A DNA stretch of 64,000 bases, taken from NCBI RefSeq assembly GCF_000426845.1, contig NZ_AUGD01000013.1, forward strand, positions 62,001 through 126,000. Reading direction: 5' to 3'. Both the position numbers and the translations under genes were made by a program. The notes under the pieces were generated by a model. It was not told the origin of the DNA and ran no database searches. It saw only the letters and a program-made list of their open reading frames with translations. The DNA comes from Bradyrhizobium sp. in8p8. Lineage in GTDB: Bacteria; Pseudomonadota; Alphaproteobacteria; Rhizobiales; Xanthobacteraceae. Of the stretch, positions 16,308 through 25,082 are shown piece by piece; position 1 is the stretch's first letter, and each line of letters opens with the position of its first letter.

Positions 16308-19076
16308 CTACTCCGCCGCGTCCCGCATCTCGGCGCGCTCGGCTCGTGCCGCGCAGAACTTGAACTCCGGGATCTTGCCAAACGGATCGAGCGCCGGGTT
16401 GGTCAGCAGGTTCGCGGCCGCCTCCGCATAGCAGAACGGCATGAACACCATGTTCTCCGGCACATCACGGTCGGAGCGGACCTTGACCTCGACCGCGCCG
16501 CGGCGCGTCTCCAGGCGGATGAAGTCGCCCGGCATCAGCCTCTTCTTGCGCATGTCCTTTGGCGACATGAACGCGACCGCCTCGGGCTCGATCTGGTCGA
16601 GCACCTGTGCGCGGCGCGTCATCGAGCCGGTGTGCCAGTGCTCCAGCACCCGGCCGGTCGAGAGCACCATCGGGTATTCGTCGTCGGGAATCTCGTCCGG
16701 GGGGATGACCTTGGCCGGCACGATCTTGCCGCGCCCGCTCGCGGTCGGGAAGCCCGTGGTGAAGATGATCTCGTTGCCCGGCTTGTTCGGATCGTCCGCC
16801 GGATAGGTGACGGCACCTTCGCGCACCAGCCGTTCCCAGCTGATGTTCTTCAGCGAAGGCATCAGCTGCGCCATCTCGGTATAGACATCGCCGGGACCGC
16901 TATAATTCCACGGCAAGCCCATGCGCTTGCCGATCTCCTGGATGATCCAGAGATCCTGCCGCGCATCACCGGGCGGCTTGACCACCTGGCGTGCGAGTTG
17001 CACGCGGCGGTCGGTGTTGGTGAAGGAGCCGTCCTTCTCCGCGAAGGCGGACGCCGGCAGGATCACGTCGGCATGGAACGCGGTCTCGGTGACGAAGAGA
17101 TCCTGCACCACGAGGTGATCGAGCATCGCCAGCGCCTGACGCGCATGCTGGAGATCCGGGTCGGACATCGCGGGGTTCTCGCCCTCGATATACATGCCCT
17201 TGATCTCGCCGGCGTGGATCGCATTCATGATCTCGACCACGGTCAGGCCGCGGACGGGATCGAGATCCTGCCGCCAGAGCTTCTCGAAATTGCTGCGCAT
17301 GTCGTCGCGGCCGACCGGCTGATAGTCCGGCAGGAACATCGGGATCAGGCCGGCATCGGAGGCGCCCTGCACGTTGTTCTGGCCACGCAGCGGATGCAGG
17401 CCGGTGCCGGGACGGCCGACCTGGCCGGTGATCAGCGCCAGCGCGATCAGGCAGCGCGCATTGTCGGTGCCGTGGACGTGCTGGCTGATGCCCATGCCCC
17501 AGAAGATGATGGACGACTTCGCGCGGGCATAGGTCCGCGCCACCTCGCGCAGGGTCTGCGCCGGGATACCGCAGATCGCCTCCATCTTCTCCGGCGTGAA
17601 CTCCTTGATCTTCTCCTTGAGCTCGTCGAACCCTTCGGTGTAGCCGGCAATGTACTGGTCGTCGGTCAGACCCTCGGTGATAATCGTATTGATCATCGCG
17701 TTGAGCATGGCGACGTCGGAGCCAGGCTTGAACTGCAGATGCTTGGTGGCGTGGCGCGACAGCGTCTGCCGGCGCGGATCCATCACGAACAGTTTTGCGC
17801 CATTCTGCTTGACCGCGTTCTTGATGAAGGTCGCCGCAACCGGATGGTTCACGGTCGGATTGGCGCCGATCACGATGATGACTTCGGCATCCATCGCCGC
17901 GGCAAACGGCGCCGACACCGCGCCCGAGCTCAGGCCTTCGAACAGCGCCGCCACCGACGAGGCGTGGCACAGCCGCGTGCAGTGGTCGACATTGTTCGAG
18001 CCGAAGCCGGTGCGCACCAGCTTCTGGAACAAATAGGCCTCTTCGTTGGAGCCCTTGGCCGAGCCGAAGCCGGCGAGCGCCTTCACGCCCTTCTCGTCGC
18101 GGATCTTGACGAGCCCCTTGGCGGCGATATCGAGCGCTTCCTCCCAGCTCGCTTCGCGGAAATGCGTGAACGGATTGGCCGGGTCGACCTGGTCGTTGGC
18201 ATCCTTCTTCGCATTCGGCAGCCGCACCAGCGGCCTGGTGAGACGATGCGGATGATGGATGTAGTCGAAGCCGAAGCGGCCCTTCACACAAAGCCGATTA
18301 TGATTGGCGGGGCCGTCGCGGCCCTCGGCGTAGATCACCTTCTCGTCCTTGACGTCGTAGGTGACCTGGCAGCCGACGCCGCAGAACGGGCAGAGCGAAT
18401 CGACCTTCCTGTCGGGAAAGGTGACGCGGGTCTGCTTGTCGTCCAGCATCACGGCCGGCATCAAGGCGCCGGTCGGACAGGCCTGCACGCATTCGCCGCA
18501 GGCGACGCAGGTGGACTCGCCCATGGGATCGTCGAAGTCGAACACGACCTTTGCACCGTGGTTACGATAGGCCATGCCGATGACGTCGTTGACCTGGACC
18601 TCGCGACAGGCGCGCACGCACAGGCCGCACTGGATGCAGGCATCGAGATTGACGCGCATCGCCGGATGGCTGGCGTCGGTCGTCCACCGCTCGGCGGCGG
18701 GGAAGCGGCTCTCGGTGACGCCCGTCGTTTCGGCCCAATGCCAGAACTTCGAGTCCGGATCGTGCGAGGTCTCGCGCGCCGGCTGGTCGGCGACCAGCAG
18801 CTCCATCACCATCTTCTGCGCGGACACCGCGCGCGCGGATTCGGTCTTCACCTTCATGCCGACCGATGGCGTACGCTTGCAGGACGCCGCCAGCACCCGC
18901 TCGCCCTCGATCTCCACCATGCAGGCGCGGCAATTGCCGTCGGGGCGATAGTCCGGCGCGGGCGAATAGCACAGATGCGGAATCTCTCGCCCCTGGCGTT
19001 TTGCGACCTGCCAGATCGTTTCGCCGGGATTGGCCCCGACCTGCTTGCCGTCGAGCTCGAACGTAATCTTGGTCAT
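16308..19076 (-). CDS. fdsA: NAD-dependent formate dehydrogenase, alpha (molybdenum) subunit
   Basis: A 922-residue catalytic subunit that oxidises formate to CO2 at a bis-MGD molybdenum centre and passes electrons through Fe-S clusters to the NAD-reducing subunit. In order: a ferredoxin-like 2Fe-2S domain (C36, C49, C52, C66), two 4Fe-4S sets (C147-C157 and C190-C200), the cluster CPFCGVGC at 229-236 with C263, then the molybdopterin domains. The active-site stretch NNVDHCTRLCH gives C370 as molybdenum ligand, so it is a cysteine and not a selenocysteine enzyme. It overlaps the upstream fused subunit gene by ATGA. No fdsD gene follows. Confidence 0.95.
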   Translation of the reverse strand: MTKITFELDGKQVGANPGETIWQVAKRQGREIPHLCYSPAPDYRPDGNCRACMVEIEGERVLAASCKRTPSVGMKVKTESARAVSAQKMVMELLVADQPARETSHDPDSKFWHWAETTGVTESRFPAAERWTTDASHPAMRVNLDACIQCGLCVRACREVQVNDVIGMAYRNHGAKVVFDFDDPMGESTCVACGECVQACPTGALMPAVMLDDKQTRVTFPDRKVDSLCPFCGVGCQVTYDVKDEKVIYAEGRDGPANHNRLCVKGRFGFDYIHHPHRLTRPLVRLPNAKKDANDQVDPANPFTHFREASWEEALDIAAKGLVKIRDEKGVKALAGFGSAKGSNEEAYLFQKLVRTGFGSNNVDHCTRLCHASSVAALFEGLSSGAVSAPFAAAMDAEVIIVIGANPTVNHPVAATFIKNAVKQNGAKLFVMDPRRQTLSRHATKHLQFKPGSDVAMLNAMINTIITEGLTDDQYIAGYTEGFDELKEKIKEFTPEKMEAICGIPAQTLREVARTYARAKSSIIFWGMGISQHVHGTDNARCLIALALITGQVGRPGTGLHPLRGQNNVQGASDAGLIPMFLPDYQPVGRDDMRSNFEKLWRQDLDPVRGLTVVEIMNAIHAGEIKGMYIEGENPAMSDPDLQHARQALAMLDHLVVQDLFVTETAFHADVILPASAFAEKDGSFTNTDRRVQLARQVVKPPGDARQDLWIIQEIGKRMGLPWNYSGPGDVYTEMAQLMPSLKNISWERLVREGAVTYPADDPNKPGNEIIFTTGFPTASGRGKIVPAKVIPPDEIPDDEYPMVLSTGRVLEHWHTGSMTRRAQVLDQIEPEAVAFMSPKDMRKKRLMPGDFIRLETRRGAVEVKVRSDRDVPENMVFMPFCYAEAAANLLTNPALDPFGKIPEFKFCAARAERAEMRDAAE

Positions 19077-20776
19077 TCGGCCGCTTCCTTGAACTCGTCA
19101 GGGAAATATTTGATCACGGATGAGAGCGGATTCGATGCCGCCTGTCCGAGCCCGCAGATCGAGGCATCGCGCATCGCCTGGCTCAATTCTTCCAGCAAGG
19201 CACGGTTCCAGACCGGCTTCTGCATCAGCAGCGCCGCCTTTTGCGTTCCGACGCGGCACGGCGTGCATTGGCCGCAGCTCTCGTCCTCGAAGAACTTCAT
19301 CAGGTTCAGCGCCGCTGCGCGCACGCTGTCCTTCTGCGACAGGATCACGATCGCCGCCGATCCGATGAAGCAGCCGTATTTCTCCAGCGTGCCGAAATCG
19401 AGCGGAATGTCGTCCATCGACGCCGGCAGGATGCCGCCGGACGCACCGCCCGGAAGATAGGCGTAGAACTGATGGCCGTCGGCCATGCCGCCGCAATATT
19501 CGTCGATCAGCTCGCGTACGGTGATGCCGGCGGGGGCGAGCTTCATGCCGGGATCCTTCACGCGTCCCGAGACCGAGAAGCTGCGGAGACCATGACGCTC
19601 GTGGCGACCATGGCCCCTCCACCAGTCGGCGCCCTTCTCGACGATGTCGCGCACCCACCACAGCGTCTCGATATTGTTGATGAGCGTCGGCAGCCCGAAC
19701 AGGCCGACCTGGAACGGATAAGGTGGCTTGTGCCTGGGCAGGCCGCGCTTGCCCTCGATGCTCTCCAGCAGCGAGGATTCCTCACCGCAAATGTAAGCGC
19801 CGGCACCGCGCCGCAGGTGCAGCGTCGGCCCGCCCGGCGGCAGCTTTGCGATCTCGCGCTGGAGAATCTCGCGCGAGGCCGGATATTCGTCGCGAAGATA
19901 GATGTAGACATCGGAGGCCTGCACGACATGCGCGCCGATCAGCATGCCCTCGATGAAGCGATGCGGATCGGTTTCGAGGTAATGACGATCCTTGAACGTG
20001 CCGGGCTCGCCCTCATCGCCGTTGATCGCCATCAGCCGCGGCCCTGGCTCGCCGAGCACGGCGCGCCATTTGCGCCCGGTGGGAAAGCCCGCGCCGCCAA
20101 GTCCGCGCAGCGAAGCGTCGTCGAGCGCCTTCAGGAGATCGTCCTTCGACAGCTCGCCCGAGCGTACGCGATCGAGGAGCCTGTAGCCGCCGGCAGCGAC
20201 GTACGCGTCGTAATCGAGATATTTGGGCAGATGCGCGTGAGTGTCGCCGGCCTTGGCCGCCTCCATCACATTGGCGACGGTGGCGTGGTCGACGAAATTG
20301 TGACCGACCTCTGCCGTGGGCGCGGTATCACAACGGCCGACGCAGGGCGCGCGCACGACGCGGATGCCAGGCCCGGACGCGCTCTGCAGATCCTCGAGCA
20401 GCTTCTCGCCGCCAAGCATCGCGCAGGTCAGCGAATCGCAGACGCGGATCGTCAGCGGCGGGATGTCCGGCTCGCCTTCCTTCACCACGTCGAAATGCGC
20501 GTAGAAGGTTGCCGTCTCGAACACCTCGGCAAATGCGAGCTTCATCTCGTCGGCGAGCGCGGCCAAATGCGCCGCCGAGATCTGGCGGTACGTGTCCTGG
20601 ATCAGGTGGAGATATTCGATCAGGAGATCGCGACGCCGCGGCCTGTCGCCAAGCAGAAGCTCGATCTCGTGCGCGGCGGTCGGATCAATCTGGCGCCCTT
20701 TAGGGGTGGCCTTGGCGCGCCGGCGCCCCTCGCCCGGATGCTCGAACGGGCGGACCTCATGCACGTCGTGGCTCAT
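19073..20776 (-). CDS. fdsB: Formate dehydrogenase fused gamma-beta subunit (NuoE-NuoF-like)
   Basis: A 567-residue NADH-forming subunit. Residues to about 155 are the NuoE-like part with a 2Fe-2S site (CDSLTCAML and APCVGRCDTA). The rest is NuoF-like, with GDEGEPGTFKDR and GAYICGEESSLLESIEG for NAD and FMN, and CGQCTPCRVG for a 4Fe-4S cluster. In Rhodobacter and Cupriavidus these are separate FdsG and FdsB, so this is a fusion. ATG 20776 has GGGA about ten bases upstream; the in-frame ATG 20800 lacks a site. It is the first gene of the fds operon; its upstream region has two palindromes and a -24/-12-like element. Confidence 0.93.
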   Translation of the reverse strand: MSHDVHEVRPFEHPGEGRRRAKATPKGRQIDPTAAHEIELLLGDRPRRRDLLIEYLHLIQDTYRQISAAHLAALADEMKLAFAEVFETATFYAHFDVVKEGEPDIPPLTIRVCDSLTCAMLGGEKLLEDLQSASGPGIRVVRAPCVGRCDTAPTAEVGHNFVDHATVANVMEAAKAGDTHAHLPKYLDYDAYVAAGGYRLLDRVRSGELSKDDLLKALDDASLRGLGGAGFPTGRKWRAVLGEPGPRLMAINGDEGEPGTFKDRHYLETDPHRFIEGMLIGAHVVQASDVYIYLRDEYPASREILQREIAKLPPGGPTLHLRRGAGAYICGEESSLLESIEGKRGLPRHKPPYPFQVGLFGLPTLINNIETLWWVRDIVEKGADWWRGHGRHERHGLRSFSVSGRVKDPGMKLAPAGITVRELIDEYCGGMADGHQFYAYLPGGASGGILPASMDDIPLDFGTLEKYGCFIGSAAIVILSQKDSVRAAALNLMKFFEDESCGQCTPCRVGTQKAALLMQKPVWNRALLEELSQAMRDASICGLGQAASNPLSSVIKYFPDEFKEAAE

Positions 20777-20801
20777 CGATTGGTCCCGATCTCGTCTCAT
20801 T

Positions 20802-20822
20802 CTAGAACGACTGCAGTTCTAG
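20802..20822. promoter_or_regulatory. Inverted repeat in the fds leader/promoter
   Basis: Perfect 7-bp arms CTAGAAC and GTTCTAG separated by 7 bases, 26 bp before the start of the fused fds subunit. It overlaps the predicted transcription start from the -24/-12 element, so it could be a repressor site. The regulator is unknown. Confidence 0.45.
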
Positions 20823-20827
20823 CTTCT

Positions 20828-20844
20828 GGCATGCCAGATGCCAA
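20828..20844 (-). promoter_or_regulatory. Possible sigma-54 promoter of the fds operon
   Basis: On the minus strand TTGGCAT-CTGGC-ATGC has the invariant GG and GC exactly ten bases apart and matches TGGCAC-N5-TTGC with two mismatches. It lies about 52 bp before the start codon. It overlaps the perfect 14-bp palindrome TCTGGCATGCCAGA (20825-20838), so it could alternatively be an operator. Confidence 0.4.
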
Positions 20845-21006
20845 GTAGGTTATCATGCTGGCGGAAGCAGTTGAGCGCAGCAACGCATCCCTGGAGCGCG
20901 CGCGGACACGTCTTGCGTTGGTCCGACACGCCAACTGACAGAAGGAAGCCTGAATTAGTCCGGAGATCAATAAAGGCGTCCTATGCTGCGATAGCGAAAT
21001 CAAATC

Positions 21007-21036
21007 GCGCTCCCGCCCAAAGCTAGGCGGGAGCGC
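21007..21036 (-). terminator. Terminator of the OFA transporter gene
   Basis: Perfect 11-bp GC stem (GCGCTCCCGCC with its complement) and 8-base loop, 31 bp past the transporter stop codon. In the direction of transcription it is followed by a T-rich GATTTGATTT. This fits an intrinsic terminator and separates the transporter from the fds promoter region. Confidence 0.7.
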
Positions 21037-21066
21037 GGATGGTGCTCTCCCGTGGTGAATGCGCGA

Positions 21067-22719
21067 TCAGAAGATCTTGATCGCGCTCTCCAGCGTCTTC
21101 CACACACCCCAGGCCAGGGGAACGCCGACGAAGGTCCAGAACAGCGCCGCCTTGGCATCGAGGCCGCCAAAGCCGATGCCGTAGGAGCCGTGCGGTCCCG
21201 TGGCTGCGGCGCTGGCGCTCGCCGCCTGCAGCTTGGCAACGTCGGCGTCCTTCATGTGCCATTTCGAGTCGACCGGCTTGATCAGATAGTTGCAGATCAG
21301 GCCGGCGATCAGCATGGCGCAGAGAATGTACATCGTCGTGTTGTAGAGCTGGTCGCGCGGCACGCCGGCCGCAAGCTGGAACTCGCGGATGTAGTTCACA
21401 ACCACGGGACCAATGATGCCCGCGGTCGACCACGCCGTCAGCAGCCGGCCGTGGATGGCGCCGACGAACTGGGTGCCGAACATGTCGGCAAGATAGGCCG
21501 GCACGGTCGCAAAGCCGCCGCCATACATCGACAGGATGATGCCGAAACCGACCACGAACAGCAGCTTCGAGCCCATCGCCGCGAAGGTCGGCGCCAGCGC
21601 ATACAGCACGATGCCGAGGATGAAGAACGTGTAGTAGGTGTTCTTGCGTCCGATCTTGTCCGACAGCGAGGCCCAGAAAAAGCGGCCGCCGATATTGAAC
21701 AGCGAGAGCAACCCGGCGAAGCCCGCGGCGATCGCTGCGATCTGCGCCTTCTGTCCTGCATCAAGCGCATTGAAGCCGACGTCCGGCAGGCCGATCAGCT
21801 TGCCGCCGAAGATCTCCTGCAGCATCGGCGAGGCCATGCCGATCACGCCGATGCCAGCCGACACGTTCAGGCACAGGACCCACCAGATCAGCCAGAACTG
21901 CGGCGTCTTGTGCGCATCATTGAGATGGACGTTGTTCTTCGAGATCATCGCGTTGGCCTTGGACGGCGGGGTCCAGCCCTCGGGCTGCCAGCCCGCCGGC
22001 GGCAGGCGATAGCGGAATGCGCCGATCATCATGAACACGAAGTAGATGACGCCCATCGCGACGAAGGTCTCCCAGACGCCGACCGAGCTCGGACTTTTGA
22101 AGTAGTTCATCAAGAGGTTCGCCAATGGCGCGCCGATCATGGCGCCGCCGCCGAAGCCCATGATGGCCATGCCGGTCGCCATGCCGCGACGGTCCGGAAA
22201 CCATTTCACGAGCGTCGACACCGGCGAGATATAGCCGAGGCCAAGACCGATGCCGCCGATCACGCCCGATCCCAGCCACAGCAGCCAGAGCTGATGGGTG
22301 TAGATGCCGATCGCGCCGAGGAAGAGACCGCCGCACCAGCACAGCGCCGAGACGAAGCCGGCCTTGCGCGGGCCGACGCGCTCCAGCCAGCCGCCCCAGA
22401 CCGCAGCCGCAATGCCGAGCAGCACGAAGAACAGCGTGTACATCCAGCCCATGCTGGCGACCCGCCAGTCGCAGGTGGTCGTAAACAGCTCCTGGACCAG
22501 CGACATGTCCGGACATGCCTTCGGCGCGGTCACGCCGATCGCGCGCGACAGCGGCAGCCAGAACACCGAAAAGCCGTAGGCCATGCCGATGCACAGATGG
22601 ATGCACAGCGCCGCCGGCGGCACCAGCCAGCGATTGAAGCCGGCGGTCGCGATCGTGCGTTCACGATCGAGCAAACCGGGAGCACCAACCGGTGCAAGAA
22701 CGGTATCAGCGGTCGTCAT
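21067..22719 (-). CDS. OFA-family (oxalate/formate antiporter family) MFS transporter
   Basis: A 550-residue inner-membrane transporter with about 12 helices. The OFA-type signature GLGYISPVSTLVKWFPDRRG is present. The family exchanges or imports monocarboxylates and dicarboxylates, with OxlT as prototype. Between fds and a two-component system, formate or oxalate is the most likely substrate (inference). I chose ATG 22719 because GGGAGGG lies eight bases upstream; the frame is open further but that part reads as leader. The leader is about 220 nt long from the predicted sigma-54 start. A terminator hairpin follows. Confidence 0.88.
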   Translation of the reverse strand: MTTADTVLAPVGAPGLLDRERTIATAGFNRWLVPPAALCIHLCIGMAYGFSVFWLPLSRAIGVTAPKACPDMSLVQELFTTTCDWRVASMGWMYTLFFVLLGIAAAVWGGWLERVGPRKAGFVSALCWCGGLFLGAIGIYTHQLWLLWLGSGVIGGIGLGLGYISPVSTLVKWFPDRRGMATGMAIMGFGGGAMIGAPLANLLMNYFKSPSSVGVWETFVAMGVIYFVFMMIGAFRYRLPPAGWQPEGWTPPSKANAMISKNNVHLNDAHKTPQFWLIWWVLCLNVSAGIGVIGMASPMLQEIFGGKLIGLPDVGFNALDAGQKAQIAAIAAGFAGLLSLFNIGGRFFWASLSDKIGRKNTYYTFFILGIVLYALAPTFAAMGSKLLFVVGFGIILSMYGGGFATVPAYLADMFGTQFVGAIHGRLLTAWSTAGIIGPVVVNYIREFQLAAGVPRDQLYNTTMYILCAMLIAGLICNYLIKPVDSKWHMKDADVAKLQAASASAAATGPHGSYGIGFGGLDAKAALFWTFVGVPLAWGVWKTLESAIKIF

Positions 22720-22951
22720 AAGCATTCCCTCCCAAGTGCGGCCTTGCCGGCACATCGATTTGAGACCGGCCATGCGTGCTCGGCAGCCGCGCATGACAGG
22801 TCGGATTTCGCGTCGAAGCGGAATGCGCAGGCGCGCTCGCGTCATGTGCGCCGAGCAAGCAGCTGATCGCGGCGACATCCCTTCGCCTCGCCAGCAGCGT
22901 TGCAGTCGCGCTATCGCGCCCTCATCCCCCTCAACACCTTGTCCCGAGATG

Positions 22952-22968
22952 AGCAACGCGCGTGCCAG
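22952..22968 (-). promoter_or_regulatory. Consensus sigma-54 promoter upstream of the OFA transporter
   Basis: The minus strand reads CTGGCACGCGCGTTGCT, a perfect TGGCAC-N5-TTGC with the flanking Y and W bases. The predicted start is near 22942. Two matched palindromes lie upstream at 23018-23034 and 23043-23055, centred about 84 and 107 bp before the start, where bacterial enhancer-binding proteins normally bind. Confidence 0.85.
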
Positions 22969-23017
22969 AAGTCGCATCGTGACGATTCAACGACTTCCCG
23001 CAGCGCAATGTGCTGCG

Positions 23018-23034
23018 CCGGACAGAATGTCCGG
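23018..23034. promoter_or_regulatory. Upstream activator site 1 (CCGGACA-N3-TGTCCGG)
   Basis: A perfect 7-bp inverted repeat with 3-base spacer GAA, in the gap between the kinase stop codon and the sigma-54 promoter. Its core GGACA-N3-TGTCC recurs at 23043-23055. Probable binding site of the neighbouring Fis-HTH response regulator. Confidence 0.7.
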
Positions 23035-23042
23035 ATCTCATC

Positions 23043-23055
23043 GGACAAAATGTCC
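23043..23055. promoter_or_regulatory. Upstream activator site 2 (GGACA-N3-TGTCC)
   Basis: Second copy of the palindromic core with spacer AAA, ending 2 bp before the kinase stop codon. Centre-to-centre distance from site 1 is 23 bp, about two helical turns, which would let two activator dimers bind side by side. Confidence 0.7.
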
Positions 23056-23057
23056 AA

Positions 23058-25082
23058 TCAGGAGGCTTCCGGCAGCCAGACCGTGAACGTGCTTCCGAGG
23101 CCGACGCGGCTTTCGGCGGTGATCTGGCCGCCCTGTCGCTCGATCAGTGTCTGGCTGATGGAGAGTCCGAGCCCGGTGCCTTGCCGCCGTTTCGTCGTGT
23201 AGAAGGGATCGAAGATCTTCTCGATCACCTCAGTGCTCATCCCGATGCCGGTGTCGGCAACCGCGATAGCGACGCCCTGATGGCCGTCGCGCTCGGCATC
23301 GAAAGAGTGGAGCGTCAGGGTTCCGCCGTCCGGCATGGCGTGAATCGCGTTGACGATGAGATTGATCAGGACCTGCTGCAACTCGTTGTGGTTCATCAGC
23401 ACGAGCCGGCTGGCGCGGTCGTCCCTGACCACGGCGATCTCGGTCTTGTTCAGAAGATGCTGCACCAGCGGCAGACAGTCGGAGATCACGCTGGCTGGCG
23501 CATGGCGCTCGACATAGCCGGCATATTCCTCCGGCCTTGCGAACTGCAGCAGCTTGGTCACGATCTGGCTGATGCGATGGATCTGCTCGTCCAGCAGGCG
23601 AAACTCGACCTTCGCCTTGTCGGCATCGGCACCGAACACGCTGCGGATGACGTCGAGATTCCCTTGCATCACCGCGATCGGGTTGTTGATCTCGTGCGCA
23701 ACGCCGGCAGTGACCTCCCCGATCGCAGCCAGCTTCTCGGACATGATGAGCTGCTTGGTGGTCGCCTCGAGCTTGAGATTGGCGTGCTCGAGGTCGCGGG
23801 TGCGCTCCCGCACGCGGACGTTCAGCTCCTCATTCCATTCCCGGAGCTGCCGGTCGCGTTCCTGGATCTGGTCAAGCAGGCTGTCGAGATGGACGGCGAC
23901 GCGACCGATCTCGTCACCCGAAACCGGCATCTTGGTCCGGGCGGAGAGGTTGCCGCGCTCCACCTCGGAGATCGTCGCCGTGACGCGCTCCAGCGGCATG
24001 AAGATGGAGGACGCCCAGCGCAGGAAGATCGGCACGGTCGCGGCCGTGATGGCGACGAACGCTGCGACGATGATCACCAATGTCTGGTACTTGGCTTCGC
24101 TGAACGGCTTCTCCAGGAAGCCGACATAGAGCATGCCAACCCGCTTGCCGTAACTGTCGACCAGCGGCTCGTAGGCGGAGATGTACCAGTCGTTGACCAC
24201 GAAAGCGCTGTCGAGCCAGGTCCGCCCCTCGCCCAGCACGGCCGAGCGCACCGCCGCCGAGACGCGGGTGCCGAGCGCGCGCCGTCCCTCGAACAGACGG
24301 ACGTTGGTCGATATCCGTACGTCGTCCAGGAACAGCGTCGCGGTGCCCTGACTGCCCTCAGGCAGGCTCGCCGCGCGATAGACGAGATCGTTGATCGTGT
24401 CGATGAATTCGAGATTCTGATTGAGCAGTGTGCCGCCGACCAGCGCAGCGGCGCCGCCGTCGAGCAGCATCGCCCGGCTCGCCGCATGCACGACCATCCC
24501 GCGCGTCTCGGTGCTGCGGTCGGTCGGCACCGCGTTCGGCGTCGGCACGATGTCCAATCGCGCGCGCTCGGCCAGGACGGGCGAAATTGCGGCGAGCTCG
24601 TCATTGTCGAAAATGTCGACCCCGGTCGCGGGGACCTCGCCCGACAGTGCCGACTTGATGATCGGCCAGTCACTTCTCGGCCGATGCTGTAGCGGCGGCG
24701 ATGCTGCCAGGACGTCCCCGCGACCGTTGGTCAGATACAGAAAATCGAGACCGATCTCCTTGCGGGCCTCGTCGAGCAGATCCTGCAGGGGGCCGCGCGC
24801 ATCCGACGCCAGCACCTCGTGGAAGCGGGCCGACAGGCTGAGCGCCCGGATCTGGACGCCGGTCTTTTCCAGGATGCGGGCGAGATATTGGTGGGCGATG
24901 GTGAGATCGCCGTTCACCTTGGAGATCAGGGTCGCATCGAATTTCGCGTTCCAGCGATAGATCGCAACGCCGAGCAGGAGCGGCAGGATGACCAGCATCG
25001 GCAGCAGCGCGATCGCGAGCAGGCGAAAGCGGACGGAGCCCCCCCGCACCAGTTCGGCGCTGCGGCCGGCAGCTTCAGGCAT
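23058..25082 (-). CDS. Membrane sensor histidine kinase with periplasmic Cache-like sensor
   Basis: A 674-residue kinase. Helix 1 is at about 21-42 and helix 2 at about 334-354, enclosing a periplasmic sensor of about 290 residues that resembles double-Cache domains (inference). A HAMP linker follows (about 355-410), a coiled region, then HisKA with the phospho-acceptor H463 in VAHEINNP, and a HATPase domain with the N, G1 and G2 boxes (VNAIHAMPDGG, ADTGIGMS, GTGLGLSISQTLI). Its start overlaps the response-regulator stop by 8 bp, so they are a coupled pair. Given the neighbours it probably senses formate, oxalate or a related acid outside the cell. Confidence 0.9.
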   Translation of the reverse strand: MPEAAGRSAELVRGGSVRFRLLAIALLPMLVILPLLLGVAIYRWNAKFDATLISKVNGDLTIAHQYLARILEKTGVQIRALSLSARFHEVLASDARGPLQDLLDEARKEIGLDFLYLTNGRGDVLAASPPLQHRPRSDWPIIKSALSGEVPATGVDIFDNDELAAISPVLAERARLDIVPTPNAVPTDRSTETRGMVVHAASRAMLLDGGAAALVGGTLLNQNLEFIDTINDLVYRAASLPEGSQGTATLFLDDVRISTNVRLFEGRRALGTRVSAAVRSAVLGEGRTWLDSAFVVNDWYISAYEPLVDSYGKRVGMLYVGFLEKPFSEAKYQTLVIIVAAFVAITAATVPIFLRWASSIFMPLERVTATISEVERGNLSARTKMPVSGDEIGRVAVHLDSLLDQIQERDRQLREWNEELNVRVRERTRDLEHANLKLEATTKQLIMSEKLAAIGEVTAGVAHEINNPIAVMQGNLDVIRSVFGADADKAKVEFRLLDEQIHRISQIVTKLLQFARPEEYAGYVERHAPASVISDCLPLVQHLLNKTEIAVVRDDRASRLVLMNHNELQQVLINLIVNAIHAMPDGGTLTLHSFDAERDGHQGVAIAVADTGIGMSTEVIEKIFDPFYTTKRRQGTGLGLSISQTLIERQGGQITAESRVGLGSTFTVWLPEAS

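Noticed and set aside
17967..17981. Possible selenocysteine formate dehydrogenase
   Set aside because: The active-site codon of fdsA encodes cysteine (C370); there is no in-frame TGA.
20903..20923. GGACA and GTCC near the fds promoter as a full activator site
   Set aside because: The halves are 13 bases apart or mismatched, unlike the 3-base spacer of the two sites at 23018-23055. Kept only as a half-site comment.
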